Below are positions 54,792 through 63,548 of a stretch of DNA of 64,000 bases, one piece after another. The stretch's first letter is position 1. Every line of letters begins with the position of its first letter. The stretch covers positions 124,001 to 188,000 of the forward strand of contig JAEOSU010000080.1 of NCBI GenBank assembly GCA_016840165.1, read 5' to 3'. The DNA is from Promethearchaeota archaeon (lineage in GTDB: Archaea; Asgardarchaeota; Lokiarchaeia; Sigyniarchaeales; SOKP01). Made by a program: the position numbers and the translations under genes. Below the pieces are notes generated by a model. It saw only the letters and a list, made by a program, of their open reading frames with translations, had not been told where the DNA came from and searched no databases.

Positions 54792-55298
54792 ATGTTAGAA
54801 GAAAAATTAAAAATAGATAAAATAAAAAAGGGCACTGTTATAGATCACATTGATGCCGGTTATGCGCTTACAATTCTTAATCTTACAGGTTTGGATGAAA
54901 CTACAAACCTCATGACTATTGGTGTGAACGTGTCTTCAAAAAAGTACTCTAAAAAAGATATAATAAAAATTGAAGGTGTTTTCCTAAATGAAATACAAAT
55001 GCAGCAGATTTCAATATTATCTCCTAATAATTCTATCTCTTTAATTGATAATTATAAGGTAATTGAAAAAAAGAAAGTAAAAATCCCTAAAGTTATAAAA
55101 AGATTGATCGTGTGTGTTAATAAAACCTGTATTTCAAATTCTAATAAGGAACCTATTGATTCGGAATTTATAGTTTTAGAAGAGAAACCATTGAAGATTC
55201 AATGTTCCTATTGCAATCGGATATATAAGCTAAATGAGATAAGGTTTAGCTCAAAGGGAAAAACTGAGAAGAAAGTTAAACAAAAATTTCAATTGTAA
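54792..55298 (+). CDS. pyrI: Aspartate carbamoyltransferase regulatory subunit
   Basis: 168 residues. The N-terminal allosteric domain starts with IKKGTVIDHIDAGYALTILNLTGL and contains TIGVNVSSKKYSKKDIIKIEG. The zinc domain has four cysteines in CVNKTCIS and CSYCNRIY. PyrI binds CTP/ATP and controls the PyrB catalytic subunit, whose gene is not in the window; pyrB and pyrI normally sit side by side, so their separation here is unusual. A basic tail of about 18 residues follows the usual end. Confidence 0.93.
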   Translation: MLEEKLKIDKIKKGTVIDHIDAGYALTILNLTGLDETTNLMTIGVNVSSKKYSKKDIIKIEGVFLNEIQMQQISILSPNNSISLIDNYKVIEKKKVKIPKVIKRLIVCVNKTCISNSNKEPIDSEFIVLEEKPLKIQCSYCNRIYKLNEIRFSSKGKTEKKVKQKFQL

Positions 55299-55303
55299 TC
55301 ATA

Positions 55304-55720
55304 TTATAGAAAAGCCAAAAGAGTATGAGTGATTACACCTACAATCATGAATAGAAGGAAGAAGATTCCAATTCCTGGTTTAATTATATTTTTCCAATTC
55401 CACTCCTCTTTATCATAATTGTACCGTAATACTATAAAATTAAATAAGAAGGGTGACAAAAACCAAAAACATAACATCCAGATTAACATTGGCCAACCAA
55501 TAAATCCGATTAATCGCCCTATTACGGCACTTAATGCCCCAGTAGCAGCTCTTACCCAATATAGTTTAGTCTCTTTTTCTAACCTTATGTCTAAATTAGT
55601 CTTATGCTTTTTTTCCTCTTGTTGTTCTTGCTTACTTGATAATTTTCGTTTTTCTTTAATTAATTTTTTTCTTTCTTTCTTAATGTTAATTCTCTTAGGA
55701 CGATTATCTTTTTTTACCAT
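55304..55720 (-). CDS. Small membrane protein with basic coiled-coil N-terminus
   Basis: 138 residues. The first ~50 are highly charged and helical (KKERKKLIKEKRKLSSKQEQQEEKK). Membrane segments follow: AVIGRLIGFIGWPMLIWMLCFWFLSPFLFNFIVL and IIKPGIGIFFLLFMIVGVITHTLL. The layout loosely recalls small three-helix EMC6-like proteins, but no motif proves it. It converges with pyrI, five bases apart. Confidence 0.6.
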   Translation of the reverse strand: MVKKDNRPKRINIKKERKKLIKEKRKLSSKQEQQEEKKHKTNLDIRLEKETKLYWVRAATGALSAVIGRLIGFIGWPMLIWMLCFWFLSPFLFNFIVLRYNYDKEEWNWKNIIKPGIGIFFLLFMIVGVITHTLLAFL

Positions 55721-55815
55721 AATGATAATTATAAATATTATTTATTATAAAAATCATTATCTATCTTGAATTATGTGGTTGTAATAATTTTGGAAGGAGA
55801 TTAACTAAAATAACT

Positions 55816-57855
55816 ATGAAATTTTCTAATTTTGATGTATACGCCATTAGTAAAGAACTGGATTCTATTCTCTCTGAAGCAAGAATTACTAATATCTATG
55901 AAGTTGAAGACCTTTTAATCTTAAAAATTCACACCAGAACATTTGGGAAAATGAATTTAATAATAAAAGATGATTCCCGAATTAATATCACAGAATATGA
56001 GTATCCTATACCAAAATATCCTACGCAATTTACACGGTCTCTCAGAAAGTTTCTTAAAAATAGGAAAATAATATCTGTTTCTCAATATAAATTTGATCGA
56101 ATTATTATAATCGAACTAAGTAGTTTTAATTCGGACTCTTGGAAATTTGTTATAGAGCTTTTTAATAAAGGTAATTACATCCTATTGAATGAGTATAATG
56201 TCATAAAAATTGCTAAAAGTTATAAAAAATTTAGGGATAGAGATATTTTAGCTAACAGAGAATATTCATTTCCTTTATCAAGAGGGGAAAGTTTCTTATT
56301 ATTAAAGGAGGAGGATTTTTTAGATCTGATATCGAATGCTGAAGGTGAAATTGTACGAGTGTTAGCAAACTTAATCTCATTTTCTGGTTTATATAGTGAA
56401 GAAATATGCTTTCGAGCCAACGTCGAAAAAAGTAAAAACGTCAAAGATCTTAATATGAATGAAAAAAAAGAGCTATTTAATAATTTTAAAATCTTGAGAA
56501 ATGAAATTCTATTTGGAGAAATAAAAGCTCATATAGTATATGATGAAGAGAGAAATCCAATTCACGTATTTCCCATTGAATTAGAGTTGTTTAAAGATTT
56601 TGAAAAAGAATATTTTGATTCTTTTAATAAAGCAGTTGATAAATTCTATTCTAGATTAGACTCACAAGATTTAAAACAACCTTATGATGCAAAAATTAAC
56701 CAGAAACTAGTTGAACAAGAGAAAATTTTGAAAAGACAAAGTGAATATTTGAAGGAGTTAAAGGAAGAGAAGATTAAATATTATGAGTATGGAGATTTTA
56801 TTTATACTAACCTAAACGCCTTAGAGAGATTATTTGGAGTAATAAAAGGAGCTAGAAATAAAGGTTACAATTATTACGAGATAAGTGATATATTAAAAGA
56901 GGCAAAGGAAAATAATATAGACGATCTTGAATTATTCCTAAAAATTAACCCCAGAACTAAAAAGATATTTGTTAATGTTAATAAAACTGAAGTTAAGTTA
57001 GATTTAATGAAAAGTGTGGGAGAAAACGCGAACATTTTCTATAATAGGGGGAAAAAAATAGAGAAAAAAATTATTGGTACTTTAAAAGCTATTTCTGAGA
57101 CTGAAGAACAAATAGAAAACCTGAAGGATGAAAAACTACAATTGGATGAAAAAGTAGAGGTTTTAATTAAACCTCCAAAAAAGAAATGGTTTGAAAAATA
57201 TAGGTGGTTTATATCTTCAGAGCAATTTTTAGTGATCGGAGGGAAAGATGCAAGTTCAAACGAAGCTATTTTTAAAAAACATTTAGATACGCACGATATC
57301 GTTCTTCATACGAATTTCCCTGGATCTCCTTTATTGATTATTAAAAACCTAAAAAATGATATTATCCCTGAAAATACAATAAAGGAAGCAGCAGAATTTG
57401 TTGCTAGTTATTCACGAGCTTGGAAGGAGAACTGGGGAGTAATCGATGTTTTTTATGTTAAACCAGAGCAAGTTTCTAAATCGCCCCCATCTGGTGAATT
57501 TTTACCGAAAGGCTCTTTTATGATTTCAGGAAAAAAGAATTTTATTAAAAACACCAAAACTCAATTAGCAATTGCATTAAAATTTATCAGAAGAACTGAA
57601 GGGAGTGGTAATGGTGAGGAGATTTATTATCCAAAAATCATAATTGGTCCAATTTCTGCTATTAAAACCAGATATGATTCCTATTTAATGATTAAACCTT
57701 CCAAATCAGGTTATAATAAAGGAAAGATTGCTAGCGAAATTAAAACTATTTTTCTTAACATCTCTAGCAAGGAGAAAAAGAAATGGGTGGATCTTCTCTC
57801 GTTAGATGATATTGTCAATATTCTCCCAGCTGGATTATCAGAGATCGAGAAGTAG
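55816..57855 (+). CDS. NFACT family ribosome-quality-control protein (Rqc2/NEMF homologue)
   Basis: 679 residues. NFACT-N: MKFSNFDVYAISKELDSIL, FTRSLRKFLKNRKI and QYKFDRIIIIEL. The Asp94-Arg95 pair corresponds to the DR motif needed for adding C-terminal tails to stalled chains. A long coiled coil (about 270-440) follows. NFACT-R: KKWFEKYRWFISSEQFLVIGGKDASSNE and DIVLHTNFPGSPLLIIKN. The protein binds 60S/50S subunits with peptidyl-tRNA and directs alanine tailing. The start ATG is 14 bases after GGAGAT. It is monocistronic. Confidence 0.95.
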   Translation: MKFSNFDVYAISKELDSILSEARITNIYEVEDLLILKIHTRTFGKMNLIIKDDSRINITEYEYPIPKYPTQFTRSLRKFLKNRKIISVSQYKFDRIIIIELSSFNSDSWKFVIELFNKGNYILLNEYNVIKIAKSYKKFRDRDILANREYSFPLSRGESFLLLKEEDFLDLISNAEGEIVRVLANLISFSGLYSEEICFRANVEKSKNVKDLNMNEKKELFNNFKILRNEILFGEIKAHIVYDEERNPIHVFPIELELFKDFEKEYFDSFNKAVDKFYSRLDSQDLKQPYDAKINQKLVEQEKILKRQSEYLKELKEEKIKYYEYGDFIYTNLNALERLFGVIKGARNKGYNYYEISDILKEAKENNIDDLELFLKINPRTKKIFVNVNKTEVKLDLMKSVGENANIFYNRGKKIEKKIIGTLKAISETEEQIENLKDEKLQLDEKVEVLIKPPKKKWFEKYRWFISSEQFLVIGGKDASSNEAIFKKHLDTHDIVLHTNFPGSPLLIIKNLKNDIIPENTIKEAAEFVASYSRAWKENWGVIDVFYVKPEQVSKSPPSGEFLPKGSFMISGKKNFIKNTKTQLAIALKFIRRTEGSGNGEEIYYPKIIIGPISAIKTRYDSYLMIKPSKSGYNKGKIASEIKTIFLNISSKEKKKWVDLLSLDDIVNILPAGLSEIEK

Positions 57856-57929
57856 AATTATAGAAAATAAAAATCTTCTTAAAGTTTATTTTTATCAACC
57901 ATTCTTAACTACTTTAAAAATTTACTTTA

Positions 57930-58340
57930 TTATTGAACAAAGTAAAAATAAGCAATGATAACTATCAAGCCAAAAAATGTGAAACCAAAGACCCATGAAT
58001 TTCTGTAAGCTTGGATTAAGGATAAAATAAATAATAGAAGCACTATCTTAAAATCTAAAGGTTTACCAGACAGTTCTTTGTAATTTCCAATACTAATCAT
58101 GCCAAAAAGAAAGAAAAGTAAAATTACCAAGGTTTTGATAATGATATCGATATAAAACCAAATTGTATTTTCAATCATAAAGATAGTTATTATCTGAGTA
58201 TTGAATAAAAGAGAAATGACTAATAATATACCACTGATAATTGCGGTCAAAAGTACACTCTTATATGCAAATTCTTCATCCAGTTTTGATTTCACAATAC
58301 TTTTTTTTGATCTAGTATCGTTCTTCTTAAATTTAGACAT
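57930..58340 (-). CDS. Small multi-helix membrane protein
   Basis: 136 residues with about five hydrophobic segments (SVLLTAIISGILLVISLLF, DIIIKTLVILLFFLFGMISIG, IVLLLFILSLIQAY, FGFTFFGLIVIIAYFYFV). The N-terminus is basic. Not recognised. It begins two bases after the secreted-type protein gene, so both are translated together and may form one membrane complex. Confidence 0.65.
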   Translation of the reverse strand: MSKFKKNDTRSKKSIVKSKLDEEFAYKSVLLTAIISGILLVISLLFNTQIITIFMIENTIWFYIDIIIKTLVILLFFLFGMISIGNYKELSGKPLDFKIVLLLFILSLIQAYRNSWVFGFTFFGLIVIIAYFYFVQ

Positions 58341-58342
58341 TG

Positions 58343-59158
58343 TTAACTTCTTATTTTTTCAATTTTACCTTTCAATTTAATAATTTGGAATATATAATAT
58401 CCATACAGAGATCCTATCACGGTAAAGATTATTGATGCTAAAGTTATATAGATGAGCTCTTCTGCGGAAATAATGGGATTATAAGCATAAAATTGAACGA
58501 ATAATGAAACTACGTTCATTAATATAATCCCCTCATCATAATTTTGCGACTCTCCGAAAATAATCATAAAGGGTGAGTAAATTCCAGCTTCAATCCTGAT
58601 ATCCTGATCCCCTCCTTCTGAACTTTCTACAGGAAGTTGAAATTCATAAACAATACTTTCTCCATCTGAATCTAGTTGAGCAGCACCTACTCCATTAATT
58701 TCTGAATCTTCATAAAAGCTTGATTCATTGATATAATAATCCCGGTATTCAAAATCTCCTTTACTTAAGTTTAAAAATTGAATTATTTTTGCATCTTCAT
58801 AATCTAAAGGATCTAAAGATTCATCTTCAGAGGTTAATATTCCAATAAACTCATTAGTTTGATGTTCTGTTAATTCAAATAAAATCGCTAAATACAGAAA
58901 GAGTTCATGCTGAACAATCCAAAGATCAATTTCTAGTCCATCTTCTGTATTAGAAAGATTCTGATAGAGAAAGATTTTAGTTTTTATGGCATCATTCCAT
59001 TCATCAACTTCTTTATCAATGTGTCCATCAATTATTGGTTGTGTTCCAAATTCTAAAATGATCTCTGTATCTGCTCCAAGAGCACTCATTACTGAGGAAA
59101 ATGAAATTAATAATATAATGAAAAATGAAAAAATTTTATTAATGTTATTATTCTTCAA
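58343..59158 (-). CDS. Membrane-anchored extracellular protein with CBM9/DOMON-like domain
   Basis: 271 residues. An N-terminal signal peptide (IFSFFIILLISFSSVMSALGA) is followed by PIIDGHIDKEVDEWNDAIKTKIFL, the typical opening of CBM9 or DOMON-like beta-sandwich domains, and then strands up to about residue 220. One C-terminal helix (IYITLASIIFTVIGSLYGYYIF) anchors it, with a short basic tail inside. It should sit on the outer face of the membrane and may bind a sugar or haem, unproven. The start is TTG 59158. It is coupled to the small membrane gene downstream. Confidence 0.75.
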   Translation of the reverse strand: MKNNNINKIFSFFIILLISFSSVMSALGADTEIILEFGTQPIIDGHIDKEVDEWNDAIKTKIFLYQNLSNTEDGLEIDLWIVQHELFLYLAILFELTEHQTNEFIGILTSEDESLDPLDYEDAKIIQFLNLSKGDFEYRDYYINESSFYEDSEINGVGAAQLDSDGESIVYEFQLPVESSEGGDQDIRIEAGIYSPFMIIFGESQNYDEGIILMNVVSLFVQFYAYNPIISAEELIYITLASIIFTVIGSLYGYYIFQIIKLKGKIEKIRS

Positions 59159-59483
59159 TTTACAGAGCCACTGTAGTTGAGATTTATTAGTTAGAATATT
59201 TTAAATCTTAAAATTGATAATTAAATTTGGTTTTTTAATTTTCTTATACCTTCATAAATTCAAACAGTATTTTTAAAATTTCATGAAAAAATAAGAAATT
59301 ATGCAATATCATGATAATAATTGAAGCTATGATCATAATCAAAGAGCGATGGATTCTTTGATAATTTATTAATAGATATCCCTAATAATTATTAAGTTGT
59401 TAAAAATACAAGCACTAAGAAGATTTCTTATCAAAATATTAAAAAATATTAGCTTTTTATAGATAGATTTAGAATTACTCTAA
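59159..59483. other. 325-base gap with one inverted repeat
   Basis: The gap between two divergent membrane-protein genes is AT-rich. The only clear element is ATCAAAGA/TCTTTGAT (59338-59362), an eight-base perfect inverted repeat around a nine-base loop, possibly an operator. No tRNA or open frame of note was found. Confidence 0.4.
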
Positions 59484-60035
59484 ATGTTAATAGATATTGT
59501 TTCTGATTTATATCAATTACTCGACATTATCTCTATGCACTTTTTCCCACTTTTATTTTTAGTATTAAAATACTTTATTTCTTTTATTTTACTCTCTATA
59601 GGGATTTTATATTTACTGAGCCTTAAAGGAATTTTCTTGAAGAAGAAATTATATAATAAATATAATGACAATGATTTCAATAACCTGAGAATTATAATAG
59701 GAGTTACATTCATAATATTAGCTTTTGGCATCCTTTTTAATTACTTAATCTATTTTTTTATTTGGCTTTTTCAATATTTTGATGGATTTCTTCTTGTTAT
59801 AATAAACTTTTTTCTTGGGAGTTCTTTTTTGAATACTCTTAAACTTAATAACCTCATAAGCCAAGGAATAGCATTAGGTTCGTTTGTCGCGATATTACAA
59901 TTTATCCTCGCAATTTTTTATTTCCTTAATGATAGAATTGTTTTGATGAGCTCTAAGAATGCCTCATCTTTATTTATAACCTCCGTTATCAGTATTTTAT
60001 TATTTGGATTTGAATGTTTACCTTATTTGCTATAG
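59484..60035 (+). CDS. Membrane protein of unknown function
   Basis: 183 residues with about five membrane segments (PLLFLVLKYFISFILLSIGILYLL, IIIGVTFIILAFGILFNYLIYFF, FLLVIINFFLGSSFL, FVAILQFILAIFYFL, LFITSVISILLFGFECLPYLL) and few charged residues. Not recognised, and no conserved polar motif is visible within the helices. It lies alone upstream of the TFB gene on the same strand. Confidence 0.6.
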   Translation: MLIDIVSDLYQLLDIISMHFFPLLFLVLKYFISFILLSIGILYLLSLKGIFLKKKLYNKYNDNDFNNLRIIIGVTFIILAFGILFNYLIYFFIWLFQYFDGFLLVIINFFLGSSFLNTLKLNNLISQGIALGSFVAILQFILAIFYFLNDRIVLMSSKNASSLFITSVISILLFGFECLPYLL

Positions 60036-60113
60036 TTTCATAAATTAAGAAAAAGTCAGTTGTAAAAAGCCTAAAAACTATAAATGAATATTTTAGTATT
60101 ACAAAATAAAGAG

Positions 60114-60130
60114 CGAAAGATTTATATAAC
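60114..60130 (+). promoter_or_regulatory. Strong BRE/TATA promoter upstream of TFB
   Basis: CGAAAGATTTATATAAC is close to the ideal archaeal BRE (CGAAA-like purine run) plus TATA box. Transcription would start near 60150, about 145 bases before the TFB start. An ATG at 60147 opens an 11-codon frame (MLHSVFSVTNQ) and then stops. Confidence 0.5.
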
Positions 60131-60267
60131 TAATGTACATATAATTATGTTGCATTCAGTCTTTTCAGTCACGAATCAGTAGTAATAGAATTAAAATCAG
60201 TTTTCAATTAATTTATACGGGTTATAATTGAGATACTTGGTTTAGTTTATTTAGATTAGGTTAAAGT

Positions 60268-60280
60268 ATTATATAAAATA
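60268..60280 (+). promoter_or_regulatory. Proximal TATA box of the TFB gene
   Basis: GTATTATATAAAA is centred about 23 bases before the TFB ATG at 60296, which would give a leaderless TFB mRNA independent of the distal promoter. Confidence 0.45.
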
Positions 60281-60295
60281 TTTGAGGTTTTAAGT

Positions 60296-61183
60296 ATGGA
60301 AGTTAAATCAGAAATTAGTAATTTATCAAATTTATGCCCAGAATGTGGAGGAAAAACTATTCCCATTCAAGAAAAGGGTGAGATTGTATGTAGTCAATGC
60401 GGTTTAGTAGTTAACGAGAGAGTTATGGATGTCTCCCATAGTGGAAAAAGAGCTTTTACAAAACAAGAAAAAGAGCAGAGAGAGAGAACGGGATCTCCTA
60501 TTTCTATTCTATTGCCTGATATGGGATTAAGTACAATTATAGATAAATCTAACATAAAGAGTCCCGATTTAAAAAGAGCCGCAAAGTGGAATTCTCGAAT
60601 GACATGGGATAAAAGAAACATGTTAATTGCCACGACTGAATTGAAGAGAATTGGGAGTAATCTTAATTTACCAAATCATATAAAAAAAACAGCAATCAGA
60701 TTATATATTGAAGCATTTAAAAAGAAATTACTAAGAGGACGTTCTATTAATGGTATGGTCGCTGCTTGTCTATATTTTGCCTGTAGGGAAAGCAAAATTC
60801 CAAGGACACTTCAAGAGATCTTAGAAGAAACGTCTGTAGATGCAAAAAGTGTGAGAAGGTGTTATAGAACCATTATTCGTGAATTAAATTTAAAAGCGCC
60901 TTCTACAGATCCGATTTCCTTGATACCACGATTTATTGCTGAGTTAAATTTAGATGCTGTAGCTGAAAAAGCTACGATTAGAGTATTAACATCCTTTATT
61001 AAGAAGTTTTCCACAAGTGGCAAAGACCCTAAAGGGTTATGCGCTGGAGCGCTATATTTGGTTTGCAAATTTAAAGATAAGAGAATATCTCAAAAAGAAA
61101 TAGCAAATATAGTTGGAGTGACAGAAGTTACTCTTCGTTCAAGGTACAAGGAATTAGTCACTAAGTTAAATCTGAAGTTTTAA
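60296..61183 (+). CDS. tfb: Transcription initiation factor B (TFIIB homologue)
   Basis: 295 residues. The zinc ribbon is CPECGG...CSQCG (Cys14, 17, 32, 35). The B-reader/linker region follows (SGKRAFTKQEKEQRERTGSP). Two cyclin-like repeats (about 100-185 and 195-290) include GRSINGMVAACLYFACRESKIPRTLQEI and DPKGLCAGALYLVCKFKDKRISQKEIA, with a C-terminal TEVTLRSRYKEL helix-turn-helix that reads the BRE. TFB recruits RNA polymerase to TBP-bound promoters. The gene overlaps the convergent hexapeptide gene by four bases. Two promoters appear to drive it. Confidence 0.97.
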   Translation: MEVKSEISNLSNLCPECGGKTIPIQEKGEIVCSQCGLVVNERVMDVSHSGKRAFTKQEKEQRERTGSPISILLPDMGLSTIIDKSNIKSPDLKRAAKWNSRMTWDKRNMLIATTELKRIGSNLNLPNHIKKTAIRLYIEAFKKKLLRGRSINGMVAACLYFACRESKIPRTLQEILEETSVDAKSVRRCYRTIIRELNLKAPSTDPISLIPRFIAELNLDAVAEKATIRVLTSFIKKFSTSGKDPKGLCAGALYLVCKFKDKRISQKEIANIVGVTEVTLRSRYKELVTKLNLKF

Positions 61184-61770
61184 GTCTCTTGATTTTTTTT
61201 TTGTAATAATATTTTTAGAAAATCTGGATATGTTAGTAAATAACTCTGAGCATTAGGCAATTGTTGCTTTATTTTAATAAATAACTGAGAATAATGCTCT
61301 GCTCTATCTTTTTGTTTAAGCATTTCATTTCTAGTTTGTTCTCTAATTGGTTCTACCGGTATTCCTTTTAACACAGATCTGGCAGGTATAGTTAAACCGG
61401 GAGGGACTTCACTTTTATTAAGAATTATTGAACCCTCACCTATAGAAGTTTCTTCATATATTAGACTTCCTTCCATTACTTGAACATAATCTTCCATGAA
61501 GCATCCTAAAATGGTAACACCTGATTCAATAATGCAATATCGCCCTATATGAATTGAGCTCTTCTGCAATCTTGTAAACAGCATTACTCCATTAAATATT
61601 GTAGAATACTCCCCTATATTAATTTGGGAACTTTCGCCTCGAATTATAGATCCTGGCCAAATTACGGCATTATCATTTACTTTGACGTTTCCAATTAAAG
61701 TTGAAAGTGGTGAAACATAAGCATTACTACTAATCTCAGGTTTTTTTCCATTATACTCTAATAGTACCAT
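61180..61770 (-). CDS. Gamma-carbonic-anhydrase-like hexapeptide protein lacking the zinc histidines
   Basis: 196 residues of left-handed beta-helix repeats (ISSNAYVSPLSTLIGNVKVNDNAVIWPGSIIRG and later turns) ending in a helix EPIREQTRNEML. The sequence aligns with gamma-carbonic anhydrases, but all three zinc histidines are replaced: the first lies in TIFNGVMLFT, and the GHGAVLHGC region reads ESGVTILGC. It is therefore unlikely to be a carbonic anhydrase. It could be an acyltransferase-like or structural hexapeptide protein. It converges with tfb. Confidence 0.85.
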   Translation of the reverse strand: MVLLEYNGKKPEISSNAYVSPLSTLIGNVKVNDNAVIWPGSIIRGESSQINIGEYSTIFNGVMLFTRLQKSSIHIGRYCIIESGVTILGCFMEDYVQVMEGSLIYEETSIGEGSIILNKSEVPPGLTIPARSVLKGIPVEPIREQTRNEMLKQKDRAEHYSQLFIKIKQQLPNAQSYLLTYPDFLKILLQKKNQET

Positions 61771-61897
61771 TATTATCTACTTCTGATATTACAATATATT
61801 CTGAATAACAATAAGATAATTTTAATAAATTTAAATTTATTTATTTAAATAAGATTTCTGATAAAAATAGTAATTATGGGTCTTAAAACTTAAAAAA

Positions 61898-62719
61898 TTA
61901 GAGAGTAGTATATTTTTTTAGTGGATTTCTTGAATTATAAACGTAAAATTCATCATAGGGAAACTTCAAACTTAGAAAATTGCATAGTTTACTCAAAGCT
62001 AATAATTCACAATTAAAAAATGAAAACTCAATAAGATTTATACCTAAATCAAATGCATAACTAATTGTAGATTTATTTGTTTTTTCAGTGATATAACAAT
62101 CACATCCTTCACTCAAAAGTTCATGAAAATTCCTAATGAAAAGATCCTCACCACTTACAATACAAATACTATTTATTTCTTTTTTTAATTCTCCAAGGTA
62201 AAGAATGGATTTAATATTTAAATTTGAATCTATCCTATGAATTAATTTTTCTAAAGTAAATCTTTCATTTGAATCAGGATAAAGATTTGGAATGCATATT
62301 CTACCAATTGGAATATGAAAACCTTTATAGTTCTTAATTTCAAATGGATGATCTAATTTTAAGTATAAAGCATCCATTATTGTATTACTAATCCCCCCTT
62401 CAGCAATGTAAAAGGGGTAACCCAAAACAAAAATTGAGATAGGATATTTTGAGAGTATCGATAATTTATTTATTAAATTTGGTTTAAAATTCTTAATCGA
62501 TTCACTAACTAACCCATTGAGTGAAATAATGAGATTTATTTTATTTTTAACTGCAAAATATAAAGCTTTTAAACTCAAATCAACTGTAAGCATTACTCGT
62601 TTTATTGATTTCTCATTATTGTAATCGCCATAATGAAAGCCATATATTTCTGAATCTATTTGAAACTGCTCAGGAGCTACCTCCTTTTTAATAAATGAGC
62701 TTAATTCTTTTAAATACAT
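61898..62719 (-). CDS. Divergent NIF3/YbgI-like protein without the metal-binding histidines
   Basis: 273 residues. The order of elements fits NIF3: KRVMLTVDLSLKALYFAVKNKINLIISLNGLV (the place of the family's VDATxxV..A......ISHHP), a middle domain, then EGCDCYITEKTNKSTISYAFDLGINLIEFSFFNCELLAL (place of GADVYITGE...GHYxSE). The double histidine has become LNG and the GHxxSE histidine is Phe; only the last Glu is kept. The dinuclear metal site is probably lost. Function is unknown. The family call is moderately sure. Confidence 0.62.
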   Translation of the reverse strand: MYLKELSSFIKKEVAPEQFQIDSEIYGFHYGDYNNEKSIKRVMLTVDLSLKALYFAVKNKINLIISLNGLVSESIKNFKPNLINKLSILSKYPISIFVLGYPFYIAEGGISNTIMDALYLKLDHPFEIKNYKGFHIPIGRICIPNLYPDSNERFTLEKLIHRIDSNLNIKSILYLGELKKEINSICIVSGEDLFIRNFHELLSEGCDCYITEKTNKSTISYAFDLGINLIEFSFFNCELLALSKLCNFLSLKFPYDEFYVYNSRNPLKKYTTL

Positions 62720-62855
62720 TAAAATCCAATTTTTTATTAAACATAATGAGGAACTATAAAAAAAAAGAAACTCTGTAATGATTTTTAATATTAAATATTG
62801 TTAATATTTAATATATTTCAATATAATATTATGAAAAAAATCAAGTGAACTTTAA

Positions 62856-63269
62856 ATGGAAGAAAAGAATTGTATTTTCTGTCAAATCGTCAATAAAGAA
62901 GTTGCCTCAAAAATTATATATGAAAATGAATATAATATTGCTTTTCTGGATATTTTTCCTATTGGAGAAGGCCATACTATAGTAATACCAAAAAAACATT
63001 ACAATAATATTGAAGTCATTCCTGAGAAAGATTTGATTGAAATTATAAAAACCATTAAATACTTGTCAAAGTTGCTTCATGATAAATTAAATTTCGATGG
63101 ATATAATATTCTTCAAAATAATTTCAAAGCTGCGGGTCAAGTTGTGCAACATTTTCATTTTCATATAATTCCTAGAAATTTTAATGATTCTAGATTCAGA
63201 TTAGCTATTCCACGAGAAAAAGCAAGTGATAACGATTTAAATCAAATTATGAAGAAGATTAAGGCTTAA
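62856..63269 (+). CDS. HIT-family nucleotide hydrolase/transferase
   Basis: 137 residues. CIFCQIVNKEVASKIIYENE opens the protein, with the two cysteines of the zinc-binding form, and QVVQHFHFHIIPR holds the histidine triad. NILQNNFKAAGQVVQH matches HINT/protein kinase C-interacting-type members, which hydrolyse adenosine phosphoramidates or Ap4A. Length is normal. It stands alone behind an AT-rich promoter region. Confidence 0.95.
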   Translation: MEEKNCIFCQIVNKEVASKIIYENEYNIAFLDIFPIGEGHTIVIPKKHYNNIEVIPEKDLIEIIKTIKYLSKLLHDKLNFDGYNILQNNFKAAGQVVQHFHFHIIPRNFNDSRFRLAIPREKASDNDLNQIMKKIKA

Positions 63270-63353
63270 ATGCTTACTAGTTATAAATACATGGGATTTA
63301 AAAATATTGATTTATAACTTTGATTAGTATAGCTTTAATATTGAGGTTCAATA

Positions 63354-63548
63354 ATGAAAAGTTTATTTAATAACCTAAAAAAAAAGATACATAATTTTCT
63401 CAAGGATGATTTCGGGGGGAATCTAATTGAATATGCTCTTCTTATAGGTTTTGCTCTATTTCTATTTTTTTTAATTGTAGGAATTGTTACTAATCTCTTA
63501 GATTGGACTCTGGGACTCAAAGACGACTTTTTTAATCTTTTTGGTTAG
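63354..63548 (+). CDS. Flp-like class IVb pilin
   Basis: 64 residues. FLKDDFGGNLIEYALLIGFALFLFFLIVGIVTNLLDW has the layout of the bacterial Flp/TadA-system pilin: a short basic leader ending in DDFG, then G-N-L-I-E-Y, with Glu at +5 and Tyr at +6 after the likely cut, followed by one hydrophobic helix. GAGGT stands six bases before the ATG. No secretion ATPase, TadC or prepilin peptidase gene is in the window. It overlaps the convergent RHH gene by 17 bases. Confidence 0.75.
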   Translation: MKSLFNNLKKKIHNFLKDDFGGNLIEYALLIGFALFLFFLIVGIVTNLLDWTLGLKDDFFNLFG

